Of a stretch of DNA of 64,000 nucleotides, positions 1-8,593 are shown piece after piece. The position numbers and the translations under genes were made by a program. The stretch lies in the IMG/VR virus record IMGVR_UViG_3300032298_001311, positions 1-64,000 of that record. The stretch is one strand, 5' to 3'. The stretch is from a virus. Below the pieces are notes generated by a model. The model searched no databases and was not told the origin of the DNA. It saw only the letters and a program-made list of their open reading frames with translations. Positions within the stretch are counted from its first letter, which is position 1. Every line of letters begins with the position of its first letter.

Positions 1-348
1 TACAGTAGTTGATGCTGTGGGTAATTCGTAAGTGTCTGGACTTGCATCAGTCCAAGTATTATTATAATAGATATACAGTTTTTCTTCTGCGGTATTATAC
101 CATAAATCACCCTCAATTGGGTTATCTGGAGGAGTACTACCGAAACTTGAACTTGGTGGTTTATCAGATAAGTCATTAAAACTTCCAGTGTAGGCTACAG
201 TGGCTAATCCTGATAATGTTGATGTATTTTCGTCAATTTGTGTATAAACTTCGTCAAAGTTCTCATTGATCTTAATAAAGGCTGTTCTTAAACCTTCGCC
301 ATCACCTGCTAAATCTGAACTACCTACATTTATAAGTTGCTTTGTCAT
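1..348 (-). CDS. Phage fibre/structural protein, N-terminal part (runs off the window)
   Basis: The 3' end of this gene lies outside the window; 116 codons are visible, starting with ATG at 346-348. The protein opens with MTKQLINVGSSDLAGDGEGL followed by RTAFIKINENFDEVY. The same N-terminal module begins the proteins at 19341-20075 and 20111-27151. Further on are AYTGSFNDLSDKPP and GDLWYNTAEEKLYIYYN, segment types common in phage tail-fibre and baseplate proteins. It is the first of a set of structural genes here sharing this N-terminus, which may be a docking module. The exact structural role cannot be told from the fragment. Confidence 0.7.
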   Translation of the reverse strand, partial: MTKQLINVGSSDLAGDGEGLRTAFIKINENFDEVYTQIDENTSTLSGLATVAYTGSFNDLSDKPPSSSFGSTPPDNPIEGDLWYNTAEEKLYIYYNNTWTDASPDTYELPTASTTV

Positions 349-359
349 TTCCTACCTTC

Positions 360-776
360 TTAAAAGTTTAATAAAATTCTGTTTACATTACCTGCTGTCC
401 AGTTAGTAACTTCGGCACGAATCCAAACAAAGTTTCCAGTGAAATTATATGTTTTATTAATTGTGGTTGCTGATGTATAGGTTACCTCTGTAATGGTACC
501 TATTTTACTTGCTAGACCAGTTGTATCAACACTATATGCTCCACCTTGCGGAGATATGCGGACATCTAACCAATCGTCATCGCCGGGAGTCGTTGCTAAG
601 GATCCCTGTATTTTAACAGTTCCTATAAAGTTTGTAAGTTGAATTTGTACGGTATGAAATCCGTCGCCCATTCCATAAAAGCCAGCACCTTTGGATCTCT
701 CGCCTACTAATGTGGAGGGATTGCTGGTATTATCATGAGAATTAGATGGTAATAGTATTACGCTGTTTGCGGCCAT
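360..776 (-). CDS. Putative virion protein, 138 aa
   Basis: A 138-residue protein with no motif I recognise. It is rich in beta-prone Thr, Ile, Val and Asn, and its second half (TYNFTGNFVWIRAEVTNWTA) reads like a beta-sandwich. It lies 11 nt upstream of a fibre-type gene on the same strand and is preceded by its own late promoter motif at 795-804 and an AGGAAAG ribosome-binding site. That context makes a structural role, perhaps a fibre accessory or head decoration, likely. This is inference from position; no family was identified. Confidence 0.55.
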   Translation of the reverse strand: MAANSVILLPSNSHDNTSNPSTLVGERSKGAGFYGMGDGFHTVQIQLTNFIGTVKIQGSLATTPGDDDWLDVRISPQGGAYSVDTTGLASKIGTITEVTYTSATTINKTYNFTGNFVWIRAEVTNWTAGNVNRILLNF

Positions 777-794
777 GAGAATCTTTCCTGCTCC

Positions 795-804
795 AATATT
801 TATC
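795..804 (-). promoter_or_regulatory. T4-like late promoter motif
   Basis: On the minus strand this reads GATAAATATT, close to the T4 late consensus TATAAATA, about 20 nt upstream of the start codon at 774-776. The same motif precedes most structural genes in this window. Confidence 0.6.
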
Positions 805-830
805 TTTAGAGCAGGATAGCCGCGAAACGC

Positions 831-1118
831 TTATTTAGGCTTCTTCAATGAGACCTTAACTTTATATGCTTGTGCATAGCGGGGTAATTCCATACCCTCT
901 ACATCTTGTAAAGTCTCATAACCACTAGTTCTAATCTTTCTATCTTCGTAAAGAGCAGTAAATCCTTGTTCATTCACTGAAGTAATAATACCTCTTTTAG
1001 TAGTAGTCATAGGAGCACCACCAAAGCCGCGAACAGGAACTTTAGCACTTATTGTAACACCTTCGCGAAGCAATTTACGCTCTGCAAGTATTTTAGCAAG
1101 ATCAATGAAACTAGACAT
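831..1118 (-). CDS. Conserved-type phage hypothetical protein, 95 aa
   Basis: A small basic protein starting MSSFIDLAKILAERKLLREG. I chose ATG at 1116-1118 because AGAGG sits a suitable distance upstream; an in-frame ATG further upstream would extend it deep into the neighbouring gene. The start overlaps the 3' end of 1111-1809 by 8 nt, so translation is probably coupled. The middle (GIITSVNEQGFTALYEDRKI) resembles a small beta-barrel, but I cannot name a family. Function unknown. Confidence 0.55.
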   Translation of the reverse strand: MSSFIDLAKILAERKLLREGVTISAKVPVRGFGGAPMTTTKRGIITSVNEQGFTALYEDRKIRTSGYETLQDVEGMELPRYAQAYKVKVSLKKPK

Positions 1119-1809
1119 TAGTGATTTCCTCTTGTTGTATTTCGTCGTGTGTAACAATTTTAACAACCTCTTTAATAATTGGCTGCAAAATCATTTGAGC
1201 CATTAAGAGGAATTTACTATCTCTAACATAGAAATAGTTTCCCCAGAAGTGTCTGTATTCTCGCTTAAAACTATCCAGCAAATCCTCAGAGATATGAAAC
1301 TCGTCTAAGTTTCTCTTAACAAGATTGACAAAGTTCTTTTTACCATCTGGACTGAGTTTTGATACAGAGCCTTGTAGAGCAACCTTATAACGACAACCGT
1401 GTGTGAGATGTTTCTTAACTTCTACACGACGATTAGTCTTCATAAACATAAGTGCTTCTTCACTTACTGGTTCCCAAAATTCCGCAACAACGGAATTCTT
1501 TTTGGAAATTTTCGTTAGTTCATCAAGGATAGCACGATCCTTAAAGAACAGACTAAGTCCTCTACCTTCAGTTCTTCTACGCATCTGACTTTTATCATAC
1601 TTGCCGAGGAGTTGAATTAAACCAATTACTTCATTTGGATATTGTCGTGCTGCTCTGTTTGCTGCTCCCCAATCTGTAAGATCTCCCTTTTTAATTTTAG
1701 GAATATCTTTTACATTGAAGTAATTAGCAGCATAACCCCATTCATTCCATATAACTGCCTTATACGGAAAAGAGCGGTAAAAGAGCTTGTCCGTCGTTCT
1801 GATTCTCAT
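1111..1809 (-). CDS. Hypothetical protein, 232 aa, downstream of clpA-like gene
   Basis: No family recognised. The protein is basic and aromatic-rich at the N-terminus (RTTDKLFYRSFPYKAVIWNE) and alpha-helical at the C-terminus. Its start lies inside the last 50 nt of the ClpA-like gene, in another frame, so the two are probably translationally coupled. There is no signal peptide and no membrane segment. A regulatory, adaptor or nucleic-acid role is possible but nothing in the sequence decides between them. Confidence 0.6.
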   Translation of the reverse strand: MRIRTTDKLFYRSFPYKAVIWNEWGYAANYFNVKDIPKIKKGDLTDWGAANRAARQYPNEVIGLIQLLGKYDKSQMRRRTEGRGLSLFFKDRAILDELTKISKKNSVVAEFWEPVSEEALMFMKTNRRVEVKKHLTHGCRYKVALQGSVSKLSPDGKKNFVNLVKRNLDEFHISEDLLDSFKREYRHFWGNYFYVRDSKFLLMAQMILQPIIKEVVKIVTHDEIQQEEITNV

Positions 1810-4027
1810 GTGTACCTCTATAGTTTAGTTTAACATCTTTTCCTTCACAGTCAACCTCGACTATGCCACCAGACTTAAGAGATCCAAATAACATCTCACG
1901 ACTCATTGGCTTCTTAATTTCTTGGTCAATGATTCGTGCTAACGGACGAGCGCCCATCTTTGGATTAAAGCCCTTCTTAATAAGTAGAGCCATTCCGCTT
2001 TCACTAACTTCAACCTTAACATTCTTTTCACTAACAAGAGTATTAAGATCCCTAATGAACTTCTTAACAATATATTCCATACTCTCTTTGCCTAATTTAT
2101 TGAACTTGATAACCCCGTCCAATCTATTACGAAACTCTGGAGCAAAGAAACTAGTCATCGCTTCTTCGCCGTCGTTGTATCGGTCTTCAGTTGAGAAGCC
2201 AATAGTCTGACGTTCGGCATCCTTAGCACCAAGATTAGAAGTCATAATTAAAATAACATTACGACAATCAGCAACCTTACCATTTGATCCAGTGACTTGC
2301 CCATTATCCATTAGTTGGAGTAGAATGTTGCTAACATCTGGATGAGCTTTTTCAATTTCGTCAAGAAGTAGAACACAATGTGGATGTTCTTGTACTTTTG
2401 TAATCAACATGCCTGCGTTTTCTTCGTATCCGACGTAACCTGGAGGTGATCCAATCAGTTTAGCAACAGAATGCTTTTCCTGGTATTCGCTCATATCAAA
2501 GCGAATTAAGTTTACAGCAAGATTATCTGCTAGTTGCTTTGCTGTCTCGGTCTTACCGCATCCAGTTGGGCCAACAAACAAGAAACTACCAATTGGTTTA
2601 GTAGGATCTTTAAGTCCTGCACGAGCAATAAAGATCTTGTCGAGGACATCATCAATAGCCTTGTCCTGTCCAAATACTTTATGCTTCATGTTAGTTTCAA
2701 GATTGCTAAGTCCTTCACTCTCTGTTTCTGCAACAGCTTCAACAGGAAGTTTAACCATCTTGCTTAGTTCAAATTCGATACTCTTCTTTGTAACAATTCG
2801 TTCTTTAGAAGCATCAAGTTTAAATCTGGAACAAGCAAGATCGATAAGATCGATAGCCTTATCTGGCAACTTCTTGTCTGTGAGATATTTAACGGAAAGT
2901 TTAACAGCGTCCTCGATAGCAGCATCTGTAATCTCTGCCTTGTGGAATTTTTCGTAATACTTTTTAATACCTTTAATAATATCTATAGAAACTTCTGCTG
3001 TTGGCTCATCAACAGTTACTCTTTGGAATCGACGCATTAGAGCACGATCCTTTTCAAAGTGCTTGCGATATTCTTCCCAAGTAGTTGAAGCAATTACCTT
3101 AATAGCACCTTTGCTGAGAGCAGGTTTCAGCATATTAGCCATATCATTTGGATTGTTATTACTTGAACCAGCACCACTCATCATGTGAGCTTCGTCAATA
3201 AATATAATTGCTTTACCTTTACGTTCGATAGCCTTAAGGACTGCTTTGAGTCTTTCTTCAAACTCACCACGATATTTTGAACCAGCAAGCATAGCACCGA
3301 TGTCTAAGTTATAAAGTGTGTGATCCTTAATAAACTCTGGAACCTCACCATTAACAATTTCAAAAGCAAGTCCTTCTGCGATAGCAGTCTTACCAACACC
3401 TGGATCACCAACAAGAATTACATTAGCCTTGTTACGACGTCCGAGGGCAAGGATGATACTTTCAATTTCTACTTCACGACCAATAACAGGATCAATCTTA
3501 TTTTTCTGAACCTGTTGATTCATATTAGCTGTAAATTGTGAGAGAAGTTTATCGATACCATCGGATCCTATGTTTTCGTCATCAACTTGAATAGTTTCTT
3601 CTTCAACATAATCTGCAAATTTTTCTTTTGTAAAGTTTGATTTATTAAGATAATAAATTGCATAACTTTTCTTTTCAGAAAGGATACTTAAAAAAAGATC
3701 ATTTAATTCTATTCTTTGTCTACCATTAAAAAGAACTTGAGTAAAAGCACGATTTAAACATCTTTCAACTGTTTGAGTTTTTTGTGGTTTAGTCTTTCTT
3801 CCAGCACAAACAATATCTTTTAAATTATTTTTAATAAAGTGTTCTAGATTTATTTTGGTATAATTTAAATCGCCAGGATAATCATTTAGAAAAGTCAAAA
3901 ATTTATCATTAGTTATCATAGCCAAAACAAGATGTTCAAGAGTAAGATATTCGTGTTGGTGATTTACTGCAATTGCAACAGCCTTATCATACACAATCTG
4001 TAATTCTTCGCTAGGCTCTAAAATCAT
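1760..4027 (-). CDS. clpA: ClpA-like Hsp100 AAA+ unfoldase
   Basis: A 755-residue protein with the full ClpA layout. It has an N-terminal Clp repeat domain (about residues 1-145), a first AAA+ module with Walker A GDPGVGKT (207-214) and Walker B IIFIDEAH (274-281), and a second module with GPTGCGKT (486-493) and VLLLDEIEK (552-560). E. coli ClpA is 758 residues, so it is full length. The loop TIGF at 608-611 matches the IGL/IGF tripeptide that ClpA and ClpX use to dock on ClpP, and a complete ClpP lies at 61444-62055. The start overlaps the stop of the peptide deformylase gene (ATGA). Its expected role is ATP-driven unfolding of proteins for ClpP in the infected cytoplasm. The substrates are unknown. 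Confidence 0.93.
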   Translation of the reverse strand: MILEPSEELQIVYDKAVAIAVNHQHEYLTLEHLVLAMITNDKFLTFLNDYPGDLNYTKINLEHFIKNNLKDIVCAGRKTKPQKTQTVERCLNRAFTQVLFNGRQRIELNDLFLSILSEKKSYAIYYLNKSNFTKEKFADYVEEETIQVDDENIGSDGIDKLLSQFTANMNQQVQKNKIDPVIGREVEIESIILALGRRNKANVILVGDPGVGKTAIAEGLAFEIVNGEVPEFIKDHTLYNLDIGAMLAGSKYRGEFEERLKAVLKAIERKGKAIIFIDEAHMMSGAGSSNNNPNDMANMLKPALSKGAIKVIASTTWEEYRKHFEKDRALMRRFQRVTVDEPTAEVSIDIIKGIKKYYEKFHKAEITDAAIEDAVKLSVKYLTDKKLPDKAIDLIDLACSRFKLDASKERIVTKKSIEFELSKMVKLPVEAVAETESEGLSNLETNMKHKVFGQDKAIDDVLDKIFIARAGLKDPTKPIGSFLFVGPTGCGKTETAKQLADNLAVNLIRFDMSEYQEKHSVAKLIGSPPGYVGYEENAGMLITKVQEHPHCVLLLDEIEKAHPDVSNILLQLMDNGQVTGSNGKVADCRNVILIMTSNLGAKDAERQTIGFSTEDRYNDGEEAMTSFFAPEFRNRLDGVIKFNKLGKESMEYIVKKFIRDLNTLVSEKNVKVEVSESGMALLIKKGFNPKMGARPLARIIDQEIKKPMSREMLFGSLKSGGIVEVDCEGKDVKLNYRGTHENQNDGQALLPLFSV

Positions 4028-4527
4028 CTTTTACCCTTTCGCATCTTTTTAATAGCTAGATCTAATTTTGTTTTACCTACCCTATTAGTATAACATATTC
4101 CGTGAAGATGATCAAATTCGTGTTGAAAGCATTTTGCCATATATCCTTCAACTTTAATTTCGTTCCATTTCTGGTCAATGTCCTGATAAGCAGCAATAAT
4201 CCATGAAGGGCGATCAACATTAAGCCATAATCCTGGAAAACTTAAACATCCTTCTTTATCTAAAGTTCTTTCTTCACTAACTTTCAGAATTGTTGGATTG
4301 ATGAATATTGTAGGTTTTATAAAGCCGTCTATAAAATCGTTCCCCATAACAAACATTTGATAAGGAACATTAACTTGATTTGCGGCAAGGCCGATGCCTT
4401 TATTTTTACGCATTGTATCTATCATCAGGGTCTCTAATAGTTTAGTATCCTGATCAAAATCGTATTTTGCTACAGGCATATGTAACAACGGAAATGGTTC
4501 GTATTGAAGTTCTAATGTGTCTACCAT
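4024..4527 (-). CDS. def: Peptide deformylase
   Basis: A 167-residue polypeptide deformylase, which removes the N-formyl group from new proteins. All three family motifs are present: GIGLAANQ (44-51), EGCLSFP (92-98, metal ligand Cys94) and HEFDH (136-140, two metal-binding His and the catalytic Glu). It is the first gene of a def-clpA unit with a sigma70-like promoter at 4534-4562, and its stop overlaps the clpA start by 4 nt. Phage deformylases are known from marine phages. Pairing with an unfoldase and, elsewhere in the window, IF-1 and tRNAs points to phage control of new protein synthesis and turnover. Confidence 0.95.
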   Translation of the reverse strand: MVDTLELQYEPFPLLHMPVAKYDFDQDTKLLETLMIDTMRKNKGIGLAANQVNVPYQMFVMGNDFIDGFIKPTIFINPTILKVSEERTLDKEGCLSFPGLWLNVDRPSWIIAAYQDIDQKWNEIKVEGYMAKCFQHEFDHLHGICYTNRVGKTKLDLAIKKMRKGKR

Positions 4528-4533
4528 GTCTCT

Positions 4534-4562
4534 AATATAATTTACTTCTTGGTATAAATCAA
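4534..4562 (-). promoter_or_regulatory. Sigma70-like promoter for def-clpA
   Basis: On the minus strand TTGATT is followed after 17 nt by TATATT, ending about 10 nt upstream of the def start codon at 4525-4527. The short leader implies translation from very near the transcript 5' end. Confidence 0.45.
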
Positions 4563-4565
4563 CAT

Positions 4566-5438
4566 TTATTCTTTATTCTTTCTTATTTGAGATGCTAAAT
4601 CTTTTACCAGTTTTATCAAATGTGCATCTTTTACAGCAGGAGTTTCAACAATAACTTGTATTATAAGATCTCCCTTTACATTATTAAATTTAAGACTTGG
4701 AAAACCTAATCCTCTACAAGCAAATTTTTGTCCATTTTGTGTTCCGGGACTAATATGAAATTCAACTTCTTTATTGTCGATATTTTTTATAGGTTTTTTA
4801 CAACCGAGCATAGCATCAAATATATCAATATTAATTTTTGTAATTAAGTGTATGTCTTCTCTACTGAAGTTTCTATCTTTATCAACATCGATATATATTA
4901 TTAAATCACCTCTAGGTAATTCTGAAATGCTATCATCTCCCATTCCCCCCATTTTCATTTGTTGTCCAGCAGCTATTCCTGGCGGAATAGTTATTTCTAA
5001 TGTTTGATTTTTTCCACTTGGTAACGGATAATCGATAGTCATTGTTTTTCCTAGATAACTATCTTTTAGACTTATCTTAACTTTTATCTGCAAGTCACTG
5101 TTTTTAGGTTGAGGTCTATTTCCTCTAAATCCGAACCCAAACTGTGTAAAAATGTCTTCAAAAGGACTACCAAAAGGATCGCCACTTTGGAACGGATGTC
5201 CACTGTGAAATTCATGAAATCCGTTTGGAAACGGATTACCCCGTTGGCCACCGCCGTGATCGTAAAATTCTTTTTTATCAGGATTGATTAAGTTTTCGTA
5301 TGCTTCTGTGATAGTTTGAAACTTTTTCTGATCACCACCTCGATCGGGGTGATGCTTCATAGCAAGTTTGCGATATGCTGCTTTGATTTCTTCTGGTGTC
5401 GCAGATTTTCCTACGCCTAATGTATCATAATAATTCAT
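4566..5438 (-). CDS. dnaJ: DnaJ/CbpA-like J-domain cochaperone
   Basis: A 290-residue type-II (class B) Hsp40. The J-domain occupies residues 1-65 with the essential HPD triad (KHHPDRGGDQKKF). A Gly/Phe-rich linker follows (GGGQRGNPFPNGFHEF), then two C-terminal substrate-binding beta domains. The CxxCxGxG zinc-finger repeats of true DnaJ are absent, so it resembles CbpA. It should stimulate host DnaK ATPase and deliver clients. It lies upstream of def-clpA in the same direction and has a late-type motif at 5468-5477. With GroES at 11713 it extends the phage's chaperone set. Confidence 0.92.
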   Translation of the reverse strand: MNYYDTLGVGKSATPEEIKAAYRKLAMKHHPDRGGDQKKFQTITEAYENLINPDKKEFYDHGGGQRGNPFPNGFHEFHSGHPFQSGDPFGSPFEDIFTQFGFGFRGNRPQPKNSDLQIKVKISLKDSYLGKTMTIDYPLPSGKNQTLEITIPPGIAAGQQMKMGGMGDDSISELPRGDLIIYIDVDKDRNFSREDIHLITKINIDIFDAMLGCKKPIKNIDNKEVEFHISPGTQNGQKFACRGLGFPSLKFNNVKGDLIIQVIVETPAVKDAHLIKLVKDLASQIRKNKE

Positions 5439-5467
5439 GATAATACTTATTCCCTAAAATATGTGGA

Positions 5468-5477
5468 GATATTTATT
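5468..5477 (-). promoter_or_regulatory. Late-type promoter motif before dnaJ
   Basis: Minus strand AATAAATATC, a one-base variant of the GATAAATA motif, about 30 nt upstream of the dnaJ start and overlapping the stop region of the upstream gene. Confidence 0.4.
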
Positions 5478-6204
5478 TTAGGAGGTTGAAAACTATTACA
5501 GAGTTTTCGTTTTCAAAAACAAAATGATCTCCATACTTTGTAATATTGTAATTACCGAAGTACTTTGTCAACCACATTGTTTCACTCATTGAACTTTCAT
5601 CAACACGGATCTTACCTGCAAGATTATTTAAAATATCAGTTCTTGTACCGTATTCTAACATCTGCATTTTTACGGGATTAGCAAATGGACGTTTAAATGT
5701 AATTGTATTTCCTTCAGCAGTTAAGTAATCAAATCTACTTCTACGGAAGAAGTGACGCATTTCACTTTCAAAAATCTCACCCATCTGTGCTTGATAATCT
5801 TCTGATGAACTAGGAATATTACCTATCTCATGTAAAGGTTTGCTATGATAATCTTTATAATATCTAAATTTCCAATCTTCGCAACCTGTAAGTTCGCTAA
5901 TGCCATACATCATTTCACTGATCTGACGACCAATTTTACGATTACGTTCAATTTCAACAAATACTTTATATCGACCGTTTTCGTCTTCGCCTTGACTTAC
6001 ATCAGCATCGAGGACAAAGTCATATCCTTTTTCGATGAAATCTGCAAAATCCAGAGCTGCTTGATGACTGGTAACTTCAAATGCAAGAACAACTACACTT
6101 TCGTCTTCTCCCATCTTACTTTTATATGAGTCAACCTCAAATACCGACTTAACAAGATCTTTTAGATCTTCTGATTTAAGTCCTTCACATAGGTGCTGTT
6201 GCAT
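5473..6204 (-). CDS. Hypothetical phage protein, 243 aa
   Basis: No recognised family. Starts MQQHLCEGLKSEDLKDLVKS, with a GGAG ribosome-binding site inside the end of the upstream gene; the two overlap by 20 nt. The N-terminal half alternates predicted strand and helix (VVVLAFEVTSHQAALDFADF). The C-terminal half contains RRSRFDYLTAEGNTITFKRP. It is soluble, acidic and without a signal peptide. The tight overlap with 6185-6742 suggests the two products act together, possibly in virion assembly or DNA metabolism, but this is inference. Confidence 0.6.
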   Translation of the reverse strand: MQQHLCEGLKSEDLKDLVKSVFEVDSYKSKMGEDESVVVLAFEVTSHQAALDFADFIEKGYDFVLDADVSQGEDENGRYKVFVEIERNRKIGRQISEMMYGISELTGCEDWKFRYYKDYHSKPLHEIGNIPSSSEDYQAQMGEIFESEMRHFFRRSRFDYLTAEGNTITFKRPFANPVKMQMLEYGTRTDILNNLAGKIRVDESSMSETMWLTKYFGNYNITKYGDHFVFENENSVIVFNLLK

Positions 6205-6742
6205 TTATGTCTCCGGCTACAGGCTGTTCGTTTGCAGGGGTTTCTACAGATTCTTCGCCCATGTTTTGTTCTGTATCTATATTAGAATATAGACTTTCTA
6301 AATCAACTGAGTTCTCTTTTTGACCACGTATAGATCCCTTAAAAATCTCATACATTAATTCTTTAGGCATTTTAATAGTAACTATCCAAATAGGATGTTC
6401 GTCTATAATACCTTTTTTACTACCTGGTCGATAATCACTAGGTTCGTCTATTTTACGAGGCTTCCTAAAAATACTTTCTTCGTAAGAAACTTTACAGTTA
6501 TAATCTAATAATCTTTTGCCTCCCATAGGATCCGGCATATCTTCTTTAGGCCACATAAAAGAACATTCTACCCAATGACGACTTACTTTAGGCCCAGCTA
6601 CAAGTTCACCATTTTCCCAATTTTTAAAAACATAGAGATTTAATTCGTCTATAACACGTTCAAAATCCTTCAAAACTCTTAGGCTTGTATTGCTATCATA
6701 GATAGTAGAAATATTGCGTATAACGTCTTTTTCATCGGTCAT
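6185..6742 (-). CDS. Hypothetical phage protein, 185 aa
   Basis: No family recognised. The N-terminal two thirds look globular, with HWVECSFMWPKEDMPDPMGG and HPIWIVTIKMPKELMYEI. The last 40 residues are low-complexity and acidic (NMGEESVETPANEQPVAG), probably disordered. It is the first gene of the leftward unit diverging from phoH and has a clear late motif CGATAAATAAC at 6765-6775. That promoter class suggests expression in the structural or late phase. Confidence 0.6.
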   Translation of the reverse strand: MTDEKDVIRNISTIYDSNTSLRVLKDFERVIDELNLYVFKNWENGELVAGPKVSRHWVECSFMWPKEDMPDPMGGKRLLDYNCKVSYEESIFRKPRKIDEPSDYRPGSKKGIIDEHPIWIVTIKMPKELMYEIFKGSIRGQKENSVDLESLYSNIDTEQNMGEESVETPANEQPVAGDINATAPM

Positions 6743-6764
6743 TTTAAGGGTCCTGTTCGTATTA

Positions 6765-6775
6765 GTTATTTATCG
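6765..6775 (-). promoter_or_regulatory. T4-like late promoter motif
   Basis: Minus strand CGATAAATAAC, 22 nt upstream of the start at 6740-6742. It lies in the divergent region between the leftward hypothetical operon and phoH. Confidence 0.55.
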
Positions 6776-6830
6776 CTTCAAAACTTAATATATCCTGTTA
6801 TGATTTTGTCGTAAGTCTTAAATACTTGTG

Positions 6831-6866
6831 TAGGACGCATGTCCTAGGGTTAGGATATGCTATCCT
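6831..6866. repeat. Two tandem inverted repeats upstream of phoH (possible operator pair)
   Basis: Two dyads lie side by side: TAGGAC-N4-GTCCTA at 6831-6846 and AGGATA-N3-TATCCT at 6852-6866. Their half-sites are related (AGGAC and AGGAT) and the centres are about 20 bp apart, roughly two helical turns. They sit 29 nt before the phoH start. This looks like a repressor or activator site, or alternatively a pair of small hairpins in the leader RNA. Confidence 0.45.
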
Positions 6867-6894
6867 GCAATATTAATTGTAAGGAGTTTTGCGT

Positions 6895-7632
6895 TTGTCC
6901 AGACAAAGAGCACAAAGAAAAGCACAACAGAACCACAATCATAGAAATAATAATGTAATAGATTTACAAGAATATATTCCAGAAAAGAAAAAATCAGTAC
7001 GAATCGTACCCCGCAACAGAGCACAAGAACAATATTTCCTAAAATTACAAGATCCTAATAATAGCGTATTATTTGCTGTAGGACCAGCAGGAACAGGTAA
7101 AACCCTACTTGCTACTCAAACAGCAATTAAACTATTAAAGGAAAAAGAAATAGACAAGATCATTGTTACTCGCCCTGCTGTATCAGTTGATGAACAGCAT
7201 GGCTTTTTACCAGGTGATCTTAATAAAAAAATGGAGCCGTGGACGAGACCAATATTCGATGTGTTTGCGGAATATTATTATGCTAAAGAAATTCAAAACA
7301 TGCTCATAGAGGGTGTAGTTGAAGTTTCACCATTAGCATATATGAGAGGGAGAACGTTTAAGAATGCTTTTATAATTGCAGACGAAATGCAGAATGCTAC
7401 ACCTAACCAGATGAAAATGCTACTAACTCGAATAGGCGAGAATAGTAGAATGGTAGTCACTGGCGACCTTAAGCAGGCTGACCGCATTGAGGATAACGGT
7501 TTGATCGAATTTATCAGACTTCTCAAGAGCAAAGAGAACCTAAAGTATGTTGACATAGTCAATTTCGGACAAAAGGATATTGAGAGACATCCAGCGGTTA
7601 AGGAGATACTGGACATATACGGAGACTTTTGA
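6895..7632 (+). CDS. phoH: PhoH-like P-loop ATPase
   Basis: A PhoH-family ATPase, common in large phages; its biochemical role (RNA-associated ATPase) is still debated. It has Walker A GPAGTGKT and a Walker B region FIIADEMQNATPNQMK, followed by the family signature MVVTGDLKQAD. I place the start at TTG 6895, because AAGGAG at 6881-6886 is 8 nt away; an in-frame TTG at 6889 would be only 2 nt from it. The N-terminus is basic (SRQRAQRKAQQNHNHRN). It is one of only four plus-strand genes here and faces a possible operator pair at 6831-6866. Confidence 0.93.
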   Translation: MSRQRAQRKAQQNHNHRNNNVIDLQEYIPEKKKSVRIVPRNRAQEQYFLKLQDPNNSVLFAVGPAGTGKTLLATQTAIKLLKEKEIDKIIVTRPAVSVDEQHGFLPGDLNKKMEPWTRPIFDVFAEYYYAKEIQNMLIEGVVEVSPLAYMRGRTFKNAFIIADEMQNATPNQMKMLLTRIGENSRMVVTGDLKQADRIEDNGLIEFIRLLKSKENLKYVDIVNFGQKDIERHPAVKEILDIYGDF

Positions 7633-7633
7633 G

Positions 7634-7655
7634 AGTAAGGGTGAAAGCCCTTACT
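7634..7655. terminator. Bidirectional hairpin between phoH and gp44-like gene
   Basis: An 8-bp stem AGTAAGGG/CCCTTACT with loop TGAAAG sits exactly between two convergent stops. The gp44-like stop codon lies within its right arm. No long T-run follows on either strand. Confidence 0.5.
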
Positions 7656-8577
7656 TCTCAACTAGGTTAGCAATACGTATCATAGTTGCTGCAAGATTTA
7701 TTTCAGAATCGGCAACTAATGTATGATCTACTAATCCTTGTTTAATTATAAGGATAGCCTTATCTTGGATACTTTCGTCACTACTAATTAAATCTAGATT
7801 GTCGTATAACCAGCGATAAATATCTTCCATTTCTGCTGGTTGAGCACTTTTACAAACAAGTTTTCTTGCTTCTTGAATCTTCCCTGATTTAAATAATTCA
7901 ACCATTTGAAGTTGCCAATCTGAAGTAGCTTTATCACTTTTATTTGGCGCTATAAGTTTTCCTGTAGTTGAATTTTGTTGAACAAGGTTAATACATTTTC
8001 TTAAATCGGGATAAGTTGCTTTAACAAAGGTATCAAGTGTATCTAGATCTAAATCAATATTTTCATTCACAAGAATAGTAGCGACTCGAGCAGTAAACTC
8101 ATCCTTGTCAACAGTTTCAATATGAAATCCTTGACAACGAGAATGTAATGCAGGAATAATTTTATGTGGATAATTGCAAGTTAAAATAAATCTTACAACG
8201 GAATGATATTCTTCCATTACTCCACGCAATGCTGCTTGGGCATTATGTGATAGATAATCAGCCTCGTCTAATAAGATAATTTTAAGATGGCCAAACGCCA
8301 TAATTTGAGAAAATTGAACAATTCTATCTCGTACATCATCTACGCTATTTGTTCTTGATGCATTTATCTCTAATACATCAAACTCATTAACATCTAAAGC
8401 ATTAATTAACATTTTAGCAAGTGTTGTCTTGCCTATTCCGGCGCCTCCCGAAAAGATTAAATGAGGAATACTTTTTTCTTTTATCCATGACTCAACCATT
8501 GTTCGTTGACTATTGTCTCGGAATACATAATCTTTGATTTCGATCGGACGATATTTTTCTACCCAAAGATCTTTCAA
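7651..8577 (-). CDS. Sliding-clamp loader ATPase, T4 gp44-like
   Basis: A 308-residue RFC-small-subunit/gp44-type AAA+ ATPase that loads the DNA polymerase clamp. The start MKDLWVEKYRPIEIKDYVF carries the RFC box (WVEKYRP). Walker A is GGAGIGKTT, Walker B is IILLDEADYL, and the arginine-finger motif SRC appears in ALHSRCQGF. The C-terminal third is the helical collar. T4 gp44 is 319 residues, so it is full length. It is the clearest replication gene in the window and supports a T4-like replisome. The small subunit gp62 is not visible beside it. Confidence 0.92.
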   Translation of the reverse strand: MKDLWVEKYRPIEIKDYVFRDNSQRTMVESWIKEKSIPHLIFSGGAGIGKTTLAKMLINALDVNEFDVLEINASRTNSVDDVRDRIVQFSQIMAFGHLKIILLDEADYLSHNAQAALRGVMEEYHSVVRFILTCNYPHKIIPALHSRCQGFHIETVDKDEFTARVATILVNENIDLDLDTLDTFVKATYPDLRKCINLVQQNSTTGKLIAPNKSDKATSDWQLQMVELFKSGKIQEARKLVCKSAQPAEMEDIYRWLYDNLDLISSDESIQDKAILIIKQGLVDHTLVADSEINLAATMIRIANLVEK

Positions 8578-8593
8578 TTTACTATCTCCTCCA

